NCBI GenBank assembly: GCA_017991835.1
Contig: JAGOPY010000007.1
Span: 156,282-213,495 of the forward strand
Source: Bacteroidales bacterium
GTDB lineage: Bacteria; Bacteroidota; Bacteroidia; Bacteroidales; JAGOPY01
Direction of reading: 5' to 3'
Length of the DNA stretch: 57,214 nucleotides
The notes under the pieces were generated by a model. The model searched no databases. It was not told where the DNA came from and worked only from the letters and a program-made list of their open reading frames with translations. A program made the position numbers and the translations under genes. Position 1 is the first letter of the stretch; every line of letters begins with the position of its first letter. Positions 1 to 8,273 of this stretch are shown here, in pieces.

Positions 1-35
1 AGGTTTCAATCCCCGCGTCCCACGCGGGACGCGAC
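1..35 (-). CRISPR. First (leader-proximal) repeat of a type I-C CRISPR array
   Basis: Read on the minus strand, about 33 bases (35 down to 3) start GTCGCGTCCCGCG and end GGATTGAAAC. They hold an internal palindrome (GTCCCGCGTGGGAC) and the ATTGAAAC end typical of type I-C repeats. Only one repeat is inside the window, so spacer content cannot be read. Its position beyond cas2, separated by an AT-rich leader, is the usual place for a I-C array. The array continues to the left of base 1. Confidence 0.85.
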
Positions 36-201
36 TGTATCAATGTAATTCTTTGGAATATAAACAAATATATAGCTTTTAATGCGAACCAAGATGTCAA
101 AGAACTTTCTACTAAAATATAATATTATTAATAATCACAATCGATTGATTATCAGAATCTGCGCTAAGCTCGAACTTTAATGTTCGCTTGGGGTTCGCAG
201 T
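36..201 (-). promoter_or_regulatory. CRISPR leader with nested inverted repeat
   Basis: This is AT-rich, non-coding DNA between the cas2 stop and the first repeat, where the leader that promotes pre-crRNA transcription and directs spacer integration is expected. Near the cas2 stop there are nested inverted repeats: CTGCG (159-163) with CGCAG (196-200), and inside them CGAAC (171-175) with GTTCG (182-186). They could form a hairpin at the 3' end of the cas mRNA, but no T-run follows it. No promoter was clearly recognised. Confidence 0.6.
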
Positions 202-495
202 TTAAACTACTAAACAGTCCTTCTCGGGATTTATGGAAGGTTTGGCACCTATATGCTCAACTTTACCAGTCCAGTTCGAACCCATAAAATAAAACCGTAA
301 ACTATCCTTCTTTGGATTAATAATATCCAGTAATTCGAACTTCAGTTGAGCAAATTTCGCTGGCTCAAGGACACATTCAAATACAGAATTCTGCACGCGT
401 AAACCATAATCCTCACAGGTTTTCGCCACCTTCCGCAAGCGCTTCTGGCCGGATCGACTCATTGTTTCTACATCATATGTTATTAGTACCATCAT
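202..495 (-). CDS. cas2: CRISPR-associated endonuclease Cas2
   Basis: Cas2 of 97 aa, the non-catalytic scaffold of the Cas1-Cas2 spacer integrase. The ferredoxin-like N-terminus reads MMVLITYDVET, with the family Asp in the first beta strand (YDV), and QNSVFECVL follows at the usual distance. The length is typical for type I-C Cas2. It lies 7 nt after cas1 and is the last gene before the leader. Translation could start at either of the first two Met codons. Confidence 0.95.
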   Translation of the reverse strand: MMVLITYDVETMSRSGQKRLRKVAKTCEDYGLRVQNSVFECVLEPAKFAQLKFELLDIINPKKDSLRFYFMGSNWTGKVEHIGAKPSINPEKDCLVV

Positions 496-502
496 ATCGT
501 AT

Positions 503-1534
503 TTATTTCATTATAAATACAGGATAATTATCCAGGTCACCCCTTAAAAACCGGGCAAATAATAAAGCCTGGGCATATGGAAGAAGACCGACTGGAATAT
601 TTTCTGAAAGAAATGGATGTAGTATGGTTTCTTGCTTTCTCTTTTGCCAGGCAGTGATTATTTCTTTGCGTGTATCTTCTTTCATAATTACACCTCCCGC
701 ATCATTTTTTATAAAACCATTCGGGCTGACTTGTTTCCGGTTTATAAGTGAAAGCACCAACCGGTCTGCAAGATACGGACGAAACTCTTCCATTAAATCA
801 AGAGCCAGAGAAGCTCTACCCGGCCGGTCCCTGTGCAAAAATCCAACATATGGATCTAATCCAACTGTTTCAAGTGCCGATTGTACATCGTGCATCAAAA
901 GCATATAAACAAAAGAAAGCATTGCATTTACATTATCCAGAGGAGGACGGCGGCTTCTTTCATGGAAAAAGAATTCAGCCTTTTGATGAAGAATCAAATG
1001 GTCAAGAGATGCAAAATACGTAAGTGCTGCTTCTCCTTCATACCCCCGCAACTGATCCAGTGATTTGACCCTGTTGATGCTTTTCATCTTCGTCTGCAGA
1101 ATAGTTGAAGACTCCTCTATTGCCGACGCATTAATTTCCTGCGAATGGTCGCGTAAAGCTCTTTGCATGACATTTCTGCAATTAGCAATCTTTCCCATAA
1201 TAAAAATGCGTGCCAGGTCTGCAGAGCCTTCCTCCGAATCTGCCAACCGATATTGTTTCCTTCGTAATAAAACATTCCCGGTTACCTTGCCCTGAAATCG
1301 TCCTATAAATCTGCCACTTTGTGAAACAAACGATAATCCCACATTCTTTTCTGCACACATACCCATCAAACCAGGACTTGCCCCCATGTATCCGAAACAT
1401 ATAATTCCTTCAAGATTATGAATCGGGATTCTGAATGTTTCTTCATCTTTAAGCTTAACCACCACATTCTCACCATCTTTCGTCAAATAGGACTCAGGAG
1501 TAGTCACATAAAGTATATTCAAAAGCTTGCGCAT
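503..1534 (-). CDS. cas1: CRISPR-associated endonuclease Cas1, type I-C
   Basis: Cas1 of 343 aa, the integrase subunit that inserts new spacers. The metal-binding residues of the family are visible: Glu in LRGYEGEAA, His in GFLHRDRPGR, and the acidic pair in LDLMEEFRPYLAD. The short alpha-helical C-terminus and the LHRDRPGRASLALDLMEEF block are characteristic of the I-C branch. It sits between cas4 and cas2 with 35 and 7 nt gaps, in the standard adaptation block. Confidence 0.96.
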   Translation of the reverse strand: MRKLLNILYVTTPESYLTKDGENVVVKLKDEETFRIPIHNLEGIICFGYMGASPGLMGMCAEKNVGLSFVSQSGRFIGRFQGKVTGNVLLRRKQYRLADSEEGSADLARIFIMGKIANCRNVMQRALRDHSQEINASAIEESSTILQTKMKSINRVKSLDQLRGYEGEAALTYFASLDHLILHQKAEFFFHERSRRPPLDNVNAMLSFVYMLLMHDVQSALETVGLDPYVGFLHRDRPGRASLALDLMEEFRPYLADRLVLSLINRKQVSPNGFIKNDAGGVIMKEDTRKEIITAWQKRKQETILHPFLSENIPVGLLPYAQALLFARFLRGDLDNYPVFIMK

Positions 1535-1569
1535 ATTTGTTGCAGGTTTGGCTTGATGAAAATATTCTA

Positions 1570-2244
1570 TTATTCACTACTCCAGAAATTACTTTCCAGG
1601 TAGGTCTCAACATTATTGTTGTAACTTAATGATTTGGGTAAGCAGATATCCAATAATGAACATGACTTGCAATGCGATTTATAGACAGGAAGAGGTGTAA
1701 TGCCCTGATCATAAAGCTCATGCATTCTTTCTGAGTATTCCCTGACTAATGCTCTGAGCCCTTCCGAAAAGTCCACTTCCACTCTTCGTCTCGTTTCTCC
1801 ATAATACAAAAAACCAAAATCAATTTTGACCTGATGCATTTCCTCAAGGCACATTGCCTGGGCACAAAGTTGCACCTCATCCCTTTCATCGGGTTTAGGC
1901 TCTCCACGCTTATATTCAACCGGAATTACCTTCCATCGACCACAATGATCATCTAACGAAATTGCATTATCATTTTCATTATTAGCAACTTTTCTCAGTT
2001 CGACCACATCTGCCCTGCCATTCAATCCCAATAATTTTGATGAAAGTGTAACCGCGCGAAGTACGATAACATCTCCCCTCTTATCACTTTCCACAGGGTT
2101 ATCAACCCTTTCATGCAAATGATGACCTTCAACTGTTAATACGTTTTCAGACCATTGCTGCTCAATATGAATTAATGCCCATTGCCGTTCACAAAATGCA
2201 ATGTGCTGAATACCTGAAAGAAGCAGCATGTCATCTTCTTGCAT
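1570..2244 (-). CDS. cas4: CRISPR-associated exonuclease Cas4
   Basis: Cas4 of 224 aa, a RecB-family nuclease that trims prespacers and selects the PAM together with Cas1-Cas2. Four iron-sulfur cysteines are visible: Cys18 (AFCERQW) and Cys192/195/201 (CKSCSLLDIC). The nuclease core shows GRADVVE and the PVEYKRGE strand (E-x-K). The start is the Met preceded by a GGAG-type ribosome site. It lies 19 nt downstream of cas7. Confidence 0.95.
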   Translation of the reverse strand: MQEDDMLLLSGIQHIAFCERQWALIHIEQQWSENVLTVEGHHLHERVDNPVESDKRGDVIVLRAVTLSSKLLGLNGRADVVELRKVANNENDNAISLDDHCGRWKVIPVEYKRGEPKPDERDEVQLCAQAMCLEEMHQVKIDFGFLYYGETRRRVEVDFSEGLRALVREYSERMHELYDQGITPLPVYKSHCKSCSLLDICLPKSLSYNNNVETYLESNFWSSE

Positions 2245-2263
2245 GAAAAGCTCCGCTGTAAGA

Positions 2264-3109
2264 CTATCCCAATAGCGTTATGATCTCGACTCCCTGTGGC
2301 ATCTCAGCCTGTCCAGGGATTTTCAAAGAATAATCACTCCAAGATCTTGGCAATGGACTGTTTTTTGAAATTTGGACTTTCTCAAATAGTTCGCCTGAAC
2401 GCGCAGAACCAAGATGATTGTTGTGCTTGAAAACTATCAGTGCTCTTGGGTTCATTTCTCCCCGGGCTGCTGCACGGTCATGTTCAAATGCGTTTAATAA
2501 CGCTTCCCATAGCAAACTCAAATCTTCTTCGGAAAAACCCGTTTTCAGCGCATCAACAGCTGAGATAAAACCGTGCATTCGATATAAGGCATAAGGGACT
2601 GTTGATTTACGACCAAAGGTTGATGCACTTTCACGCTTTTCCTGGGATTTTGCCTCTTTTTCAGTAGTTACAGCACAACGTGTGATTGAATGTTCAGCCT
2701 GATAAATCCTATCTTGGGAACGTGAGAAAGTGAATTGTACCGGGCCACGTACGGTTCCGGCACCTTCTTTTCCCACACTCAACACCGCACCAAATGTGCG
2801 TATATCATAATAATCGTTACATAGTTTTCCCTGTCGTTCCGAAATGGAATTACCGGGAGTGTTATCAATAATAGGCGCCAGAATATTTCCTTGACGTATG
2901 AAGATATCATTCGGTTTATTTAATTTAAATTTCAATTGGACATAATTCCTTACCTTCCTCTTAATACAAACGTCCGTTACTAAACCATCCTGGTTTTCAG
3001 CGTCTACTCTTGGCAGGTTAGCCTGGTCAGGGTCTCCGTTGGGATTTCCATCTTTAACATCAAATAAATAAACAAAGTCGTACCTGTTTTTAATTGCTTC
3101 TGTTGACAT
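2264..3109 (-). CDS. cas7: Cascade backbone protein Cas7 (Csd2), type I-C
   Basis: Cas7 of 281 aa, the RNA-binding backbone that polymerises along crRNA. The N-terminus (YDFVYLFDVKDGNPNGDPD) is the signature of the Csd2/Csh2 family. The central region carries RRM-like strands, and the C-terminus (MPQGVEIITLLG) is conserved in I-C proteins. A strong ribosome site (GGAGGA) lies just upstream of the ATG. Only 3 nt separate it from cas8c. Confidence 0.95.
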   Translation of the reverse strand: MSTEAIKNRYDFVYLFDVKDGNPNGDPDQANLPRVDAENQDGLVTDVCIKRKVRNYVQLKFKLNKPNDIFIRQGNILAPIIDNTPGNSISERQGKLCNDYYDIRTFGAVLSVGKEGAGTVRGPVQFTFSRSQDRIYQAEHSITRCAVTTEKEAKSQEKRESASTFGRKSTVPYALYRMHGFISAVDALKTGFSEEDLSLLWEALLNAFEHDRAAARGEMNPRALIVFKHNNHLGSARSGELFEKVQISKNSPLPRSWSDYSLKIPGQAEMPQGVEIITLLG

Positions 3110-3112
3110 AAA

Positions 3113-3526
3113 TTATTCCTCCATATTTTCTATTGATGATTGTAATTCTTTATTACCTTTTGCATTCTCATAATCGTGTTGTTTTTGATGATAGTATCCA
3201 AGAGCAAACTGACCTTGCTCTTCCAGCGAAAAGATTGCAGGGAAACCATTGATCTGACCACATAATTCCTGAAGCTGCCTGTCAAGAATAATCGCAAGCC
3301 CAGGCTTTTCATGTTTCAATTTAGAAATGTGATTTTGCGATAGTTTCATCAGTCTGCCAAAAGCAGGCGCAGGGCTTGTTGAGGCAAAAGAAAAAAACCG
3401 TTCACGTATCCCGGCATTAATTTCATTTCCTAACGCAGCTTTTTGAATTCTTTCCATAACTGCGAAAATCTTCCCACATACGATTGCAGGATCTGTGTCA
3501 TTTGGATCGTTTTGTTCATTAATCAT
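3113..3526 (-). CDS. cas11c: Probable Cas11c, internal translation product of cas8c
   Basis: An in-frame ATG at 3526 inside cas8c is preceded by GGAGG with a 4-nt spacer (GGAGG-TTAT-ATG). Similar strong ribosome sites precede the neighbouring cas5-cas8c-cas7 starts, so this operon uses Shine-Dalgarno initiation. The product would be 137 aa, equal to the helical C-terminal domain. In studied I-C systems the small subunit Cas11c is made from such an internal start in cas8c; that it is made here is an inference from this site. Confidence 0.65.
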   Translation of the reverse strand: MINEQNDPNDTDPAIVCGKIFAVMERIQKAALGNEINAGIRERFFSFASTSPAPAFGRLMKLSQNHISKLKHEKPGLAIILDRQLQELCGQINGFPAIFSLEEQGQFALGYYHQKQHDYENAKGNKELQSSIENMEE

Positions 3527-4912
3527 ATAACCTCCGTTCTTATTGTTTCTATTTAAAATAAACCGAATTAATGCTGCCCTCTCTGGTGAAATAGTTTCCT
3601 TAGCTTTTCCATCAGTAGTATTTTCTGTGAAACGAATTCTTTTTAATACAGCCGAAAGAATCCAAAGTGGGGGTTTTGAATTCTTAATAGCTGCATTCCA
3701 TAGATGAGTAGCGATACGGGAGATAGTTGGGTCATTTTCCGATTTTGCACGCTGGGCTGTCCTGGCTAAAGCATACAAAGGGGTATACCTAATTTCTCCA
3801 AAAGCCTTAATTGCAATATCCTGAAACCATTTTGCAATATTTCTCTTGTAATCAGCCATACTGACCTGAATCCAATCGCGTACCGCAATGCGCGCTGCAG
3901 CGCCCGAGAGAGTACAGGAATAAAACTGATTGGTTATAATACCTCTTGACTTTTCCTCTTGACCGGAGGCAACAGAACTTATCAGATTAGTAATTTCTCC
4001 TGCATCAGGATGATCGAGCATGTTTAATTCATCCAATGAATCCTCCTCTTTTGTCCAGTATACCATAGCGGTATCTGGACCGAAATTTCTCCTGTTTGTT
4101 GCTAAAAAGACTTCTTTCCCTTTTTCATTCAGCACTTTCCTACCATTTGTCATTAGCCAATTTAAACCTATGATATAGTTCTTTATACAATGTGTACAAA
4201 CCGATGAATTGTCATTACCCACTAAATCATAGGATTCAAATGCCTCAGCATTATATGCAATTAAACTACATCCTGAGGATTGACCATCCGGTACTCTTTT
4301 GATTACTCCATGAGTGGCAATATTTCGAGTTCTGTAATTGCTACCACCACAAACTGTACAAATAGTTCTATCTCCACCCTGTCTTTCAACTTCATCTTTA
4401 TGATACTTTTCATCCAATGCATTATAAACTGATAGTTCCTCATGTAAAAACTTTTCCGACCCCTTTATGATAAAAGCAATATTCCCACTGTCGTTGATCT
4501 CTTTATTCTCAAATTTCAATTTAAAAGCTTCATATGCTCTATTCAAACCGATATCCTCTCTTTGATAAAAGTGAATGACCGGCAATATTTCATTAATGTT
4601 ACTAAGTTGTTCAATTTTCTCTATGAATTTCGCCAGGCATTCCTTCGCTCTAGCCTTATCGTTAGGAAAACCTAATACATATTGAGAATTGTCTACTAAT
4701 AGCCTTGGAACAATTCCACTTGTCCTGCCTTTATCTTCTGTTCTTAAAACATCTTCAATAAAGGATTCTTTCTCAGTTGAATAAAAATTCTCAAATCTAC
4801 CGTCAGTATCAATCTCGATTATAGCATTTATTATATCTTTAATAAGTGAATCTTTCTTGTTATTTTCTTCATGTCTAATTCTAACTCCAAATTCAGCTAA
4901 TTCTTTTATCAT
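3113..4912 (-). CDS. cas8c: Cascade large subunit Cas8c (Csd1)
   Basis: Cas8c of 599 aa, the I-C large subunit used for PAM recognition and Cas3 recruitment. Two CxxC pairs at residues 185-188 (CTVC) and 239-242 (CTHC) form a probable zinc site, as in other Csd1 proteins. The start overlaps the cas5 stop by 4 nt (ATGA) and is preceded by AGGAGG, so translation is coupled. The last ~137 residues form a helical domain that can also be translated on its own (see the internal Cas11c entry). Confidence 0.95.
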   Translation of the reverse strand: MIKELAEFGVRIRHEENNKKDSLIKDIINAIIEIDTDGRFENFYSTEKESFIEDVLRTEDKGRTSGIVPRLLVDNSQYVLGFPNDKARAKECLAKFIEKIEQLSNINEILPVIHFYQREDIGLNRAYEAFKLKFENKEINDSGNIAFIIKGSEKFLHEELSVYNALDEKYHKDEVERQGGDRTICTVCGGSNYRTRNIATHGVIKRVPDGQSSGCSLIAYNAEAFESYDLVGNDNSSVCTHCIKNYIIGLNWLMTNGRKVLNEKGKEVFLATNRRNFGPDTAMVYWTKEEDSLDELNMLDHPDAGEITNLISSVASGQEEKSRGIITNQFYSCTLSGAAARIAVRDWIQVSMADYKRNIAKWFQDIAIKAFGEIRYTPLYALARTAQRAKSENDPTISRIATHLWNAAIKNSKPPLWILSAVLKRIRFTENTTDGKAKETISPERAALIRFILNRNNKNGGYMINEQNDPNDTDPAIVCGKIFAVMERIQKAALGNEINAGIRERFFSFASTSPAPAFGRLMKLSQNHISKLKHEKPGLAIILDRQLQELCGQINGFPAIFSLEEQGQFALGYYHQKQHDYENAKGNKELQSSIENMEE

Positions 4913-5622
4913 ATTTCAACCTCCTTTTCTTCCTTTTGATTAAATTCATAAATAATTGAAGAAAACTCACTATCTGAACCAGGTTGCAGGTGTGTAGACT
5001 GCATCATTTTCTCATTTTCAGGTTGAGGACACTCCAAAATTCCATTCAGAACAGCAACATCGTAAAAGAACAGAGGTGAAGGTTTCCCTTTCTCATCATA
5101 AAATACATCGAAAAGCATACTACCTATGGGTATGATTTCCTGAATCGGTTTTTCATTTCCATCCGGCGTAAAAAACTCAGCCGCGAATTCACGTGTGCCC
5201 AAATATGGTTTTCTCCAGCACTGACCTTTTCTCACTCGTCGTTTAAACATTTCGCTGTACTTTTTTGGGGGACTATCGGGATTATAGGATTTAAAATAAA
5301 TAGAAGCTTCGATAATATATGCCACATCTTTCAATATGATACTATTACGCTGAGCTCTCTTATCCTCAATAATTATTGGGGTTTTTCCTTGTTTGACATT
5401 GATCTCATTTCGCTTAACCGAATAAAATTTAAGTGGATTTAAAACCAAAATCCTATGTATCCACCACTGAAATTCAGGCTTCCAGAGTATCGAATCAAGG
5501 ATGCCTCTGGCTGCCGATGGAGTCATGCAAGGATAAGTCATACGCTCTACCTTTAAATCAGGGCGCGTAAAACAGGCAAATTCACCTGTTACCTTAACGC
5601 TAACAATGTCACGATCTAACAT
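4909..5622 (-). CDS. cas5c: Cas5c, pre-crRNA processing endoribonuclease of type I-C
   Basis: Cas5 of 237 aa. In type I-C, which lacks Cas6, this protein cleaves pre-crRNA and keeps the 5' handle. Family segments are visible: VKVTGEFACFTRPDLKVERMTYPCMTPSAARG near the N-terminus (split here only for description; residues 9-40) and the glycine-rich YLGTREFAAEF region. The ORF has no cas6 neighbour, which fits this role. It begins 18 nt after cas3 and overlaps cas8c by 4 nt. Confidence 0.93.
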   Translation of the reverse strand: MLDRDIVSVKVTGEFACFTRPDLKVERMTYPCMTPSAARGILDSILWKPEFQWWIHRILVLNPLKFYSVKRNEINVKQGKTPIIIEDKRAQRNSIILKDVAYIIEASIYFKSYNPDSPPKKYSEMFKRRVRKGQCWRKPYLGTREFAAEFFTPDGNEKPIQEIIPIGSMLFDVFYDEKGKPSPLFFYDVAVLNGILECPQPENEKMMQSTHLQPGSDSEFSSIIYEFNQKEEKEVEI

Positions 5623-5640
5623 TTATCAGAATATTGATTT

Positions 5641-7800
5641 TCATTGAATTAGAGTGTCAAGCTGTGAATTATTTGACAAGCCAAAATCACTATCATAATG
5701 ACCATGCCAAATCCAATACCCTTGTGGTTCTTTTCCCAATTTTCCAATGTTACCCTTTAAAAAATTATCATAAACCTGCACCGAATATTGCTGCATGGCC
5801 CGGTAATCATCTCTCGACAATACTGGCTTGTGTCGAATACGTTGATATAAATCGTTGCTTTCATCGCTTAAGATAAATATAGGAGTAGTCTGGTTTTCAA
5901 TTAAATGGTAAGCGTCAGCTACAGTTCTAAAATTGAATCCCTGCCTGGAAGCTTCAATATTTTTAATGTCATCAGGTATGAATAGCCGGAAAGCTTTCCG
6001 GTAATACTCTCCAAAAAATCCATGGTCAAATAGCAACTCCTCTTTCCCTTTATATAAACCATTTGCAAACTCTGCCAAAGATCGGTATTGCCTGTTTGGC
6101 GCACTTGCCTCCTTTAAGGAAAAAATAAAAACTTTTCCTGGCTCATTCATTTTTCCCTCCCTGTTGCATCGTCCGGCTGACTGAATTATAGATTCCAGTG
6201 GTGATATCTCTCTATAAACACATGGAAAATCAAAATCAACCCCGGCTTCAATCAATTGAGTTGAAGCAACCAAAATCCTTTCACTCTTTTTCAAACTATT
6301 TCTAATTTCCTCAATCACCCTTTTACGGTGAGCAGGGAACATACTGGTTGACAAATGAAAAACATGACAATTTACCTCATTTTTAAGGGCATTAAAAAAT
6401 AAAAGAGCTTGTCTCTTAGTATTAAAAATACACAAAGTAGAGGATACTTGTTCTAATACGGATGTGGATAATTCATCAATTGAAACAGGCTCATAATTAT
6501 TGACTGATAAGTAATTAACCCTTCGGGTTGCATTAAAAACTTCTTTTGGATTTTCAACTAAAGGCTGTATTGATTCAATACCATTAAAATATTCGCTCTT
6601 TTCAAATGCCGGTTGGGTAGCTGTGCAAAAAAGAATTGAAGTCTGCATTAACTTTTGGACATTTCTCAACATACTTAAAGTAGGCAAAACCAGTTCTTTT
6701 GGTAAAGTCTGAACTTCATCAAATATGACAACTGATTGCGCGATATTGTGCACTTTCCGACATCGTGCAGGCTTATTGCTAAATAACGATTCAAAGAACT
6801 GTACAGATGTTGTGACTATAATAGGAAAATCCCAATTTTCAGTTGCAAGCCTTTTAGCATATGCTTCGTCTTTTACAGATTCATCTGCAATACTTAAATT
6901 AGCTTCATCGTCTTCGTAAAAATTGGAATGATGTTCAAGAACCCATTCTTCACCGAAAATACGCTTAAGTTCCTTAGCAGTCTGATCTATTATACTGATA
7001 TACGGTAACGCAATAACAATTCGCTTCAAGCTATTGTGTTTTGCATGATGCAAAGCCCAGCTTAAAGAGGCCAGAGTCTTTCCCATACCTGTCGGCAGGG
7101 TCATGGCATAAAATCCGGTTTCAGATTTTGCTTTACCAATTGCATAGTTTCTGACTTCATTTCTGAGTTGATTTATATACCCCTCTTTACTTTTTCCCAG
7201 GATTTCTTTTTCAATTTTTCCTAATAGATAATCAGGATCTAAAATTTTTGACCTTCTAATCTCACTAATTGAGTTATTGAAATGTCTTTCGGTATCAAGC
7301 CAATCTGCATCAGTCAATGCGCTGAAAAGTATCCTGATGAATAGTTCTTTATCAGTTCCTCGCAAGTTAGTATCAGAATACTGCAAATCTTTATCAGATA
7401 AAGCATTCTGATTATAGAACACTTCCTTTGTTTCTCTATATATTTCATTATCAGGTTCTGAGAACTGATACAAATCCGTCTTTAAATCTCCAATATCAGG
7501 TAACCCTTTATGATGTCCGTCAATTGCAAAAGCTGCTTCTATTTGGCCATATTCCTTGCACAGAGCTGCTCCCCATGCAGCATGCGGCACACTTCCTCTC
7601 TTTCCACCCTCTCGTAAGTATCTTTGAAATGCCGGTTGATATTTACCAAAATCATGAAATAATCCTGTAACCTTAAATATCTTTTTATACGGTAAATATT
7701 TCAAAAAATTCTCCAATTGAGCAGCTACTCCTTCAAGATGATCAGTAAGAATATGCTCTTTACCGGATCCATTCTTAGAATGTGCAATAAAATTCTTCAT
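5641..7800 (-). CDS. cas3: CRISPR-associated nuclease-helicase Cas3 (HD-DExH fusion)
   Basis: Cas3 of 719 aa, recruited by Cascade to unwind and degrade target DNA. The N-terminal HD nuclease shows His21, His49-Asp50 (FHDFGK), HAAWG and the HHKG motif. The SF2 helicase has Walker A LPTGMGKT at 235-242, a DEVQ box at 361-364 (instead of DEAH/DEAQ), and SAGRCNREG in the second RecA domain. It is the first gene of the cas operon. No strong -33/-7 promoter was identified upstream of it. Confidence 0.95.
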   Translation of the reverse strand: MKNFIAHSKNGSGKEHILTDHLEGVAAQLENFLKYLPYKKIFKVTGLFHDFGKYQPAFQRYLREGGKRGSVPHAAWGAALCKEYGQIEAAFAIDGHHKGLPDIGDLKTDLYQFSEPDNEIYRETKEVFYNQNALSDKDLQYSDTNLRGTDKELFIRILFSALTDADWLDTERHFNNSISEIRRSKILDPDYLLGKIEKEILGKSKEGYINQLRNEVRNYAIGKAKSETGFYAMTLPTGMGKTLASLSWALHHAKHNSLKRIVIALPYISIIDQTAKELKRIFGEEWVLEHHSNFYEDDEANLSIADESVKDEAYAKRLATENWDFPIIVTTSVQFFESLFSNKPARCRKVHNIAQSVVIFDEVQTLPKELVLPTLSMLRNVQKLMQTSILFCTATQPAFEKSEYFNGIESIQPLVENPKEVFNATRRVNYLSVNNYEPVSIDELSTSVLEQVSSTLCIFNTKRQALLFFNALKNEVNCHVFHLSTSMFPAHRKRVIEEIRNSLKKSERILVASTQLIEAGVDFDFPCVYREISPLESIIQSAGRCNREGKMNEPGKVFIFSLKEASAPNRQYRSLAEFANGLYKGKEELLFDHGFFGEYYRKAFRLFIPDDIKNIEASRQGFNFRTVADAYHLIENQTTPIFILSDESNDLYQRIRHKPVLSRDDYRAMQQYSVQVYDNFLKGNIGKLGKEPQGYWIWHGHYDSDFGLSNNSQLDTLIQ

Positions 7801-8006
7801 TCTTTGATTAGCAATGCTTTACTTTATAAAGATACAAAGTGACTAAAGGATTAAAGGTCAGAAATCAGATTTTAAAAATAGTAATATTAATTCTGAAAAG
7901 ATTATTGATTATTAATAAAAATTATCAACAAAAATAGCTGATCATTATATTCGCTATAATACATCTTACCACAATAAGGCTTTATGCCGAAGGATGTAAA
8001 TCCTAT

Positions 8007-8036
8007 ACTCCCGCTTCGGTGGGAGTTTCTTTTTTC
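8007..8036 (+). terminator. Rho-independent terminator with UUCG tetraloop
   Basis: An 8-bp stem (ACTCCCGC / GTGGGAGT with one G-U pair) is capped by TTCG and followed by TTTCTTTTTT. It is oriented to the right, yet no coding gene on the plus strand precedes it in the 7801-8006 gap. It may end a short RNA: a promoter-like TATATTCG (7946-7953) lies upstream. The rest of the gap (7801-7945) is AT-rich and shows nothing else recognisable. Confidence 0.75.
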
Positions 8037-8040
8037 TATG

Positions 8041-8270
8041 AATGTTTAATTTTGAATGCTTAATTTTGAATGCTTAATTTTGAATTCTTAATGAATTTCC
8101 AAATTGTCTCATTTCCAAATTCCCAAATTGTCTCATTTCCAAATTTCCAAATTGTCTCATTTCCAAATTTCCAAATTGTCTCATTTCCAAATTCCCAAAT
8201 TGTCTCATTTCCAAATTTCCAAAATGTCTCATTTCCAAATTCCCAAATTGTCTCATTTCCAAATTCCCAA
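8041..8270. repeat. 24-bp tandem repeat array upstream of the fucosidase
   Basis: About seven copies of a 24-bp unit (core AAATTGTCTCATTTCCAAAT) run from 8098 to 8270, preceded by three copies of a TTTTGAATGCTTAA word at 8041-8095. The period is a multiple of 3, so both strands stay open in frame. The units differ only by T/C at one position (ATTTCC or ATTCCC) and one A variant. The array stops 4 nt before the start codon of the GH29 gene and therefore forms its 5' leader. Confidence 0.9.
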
Positions 8271-8273
8271 GCC

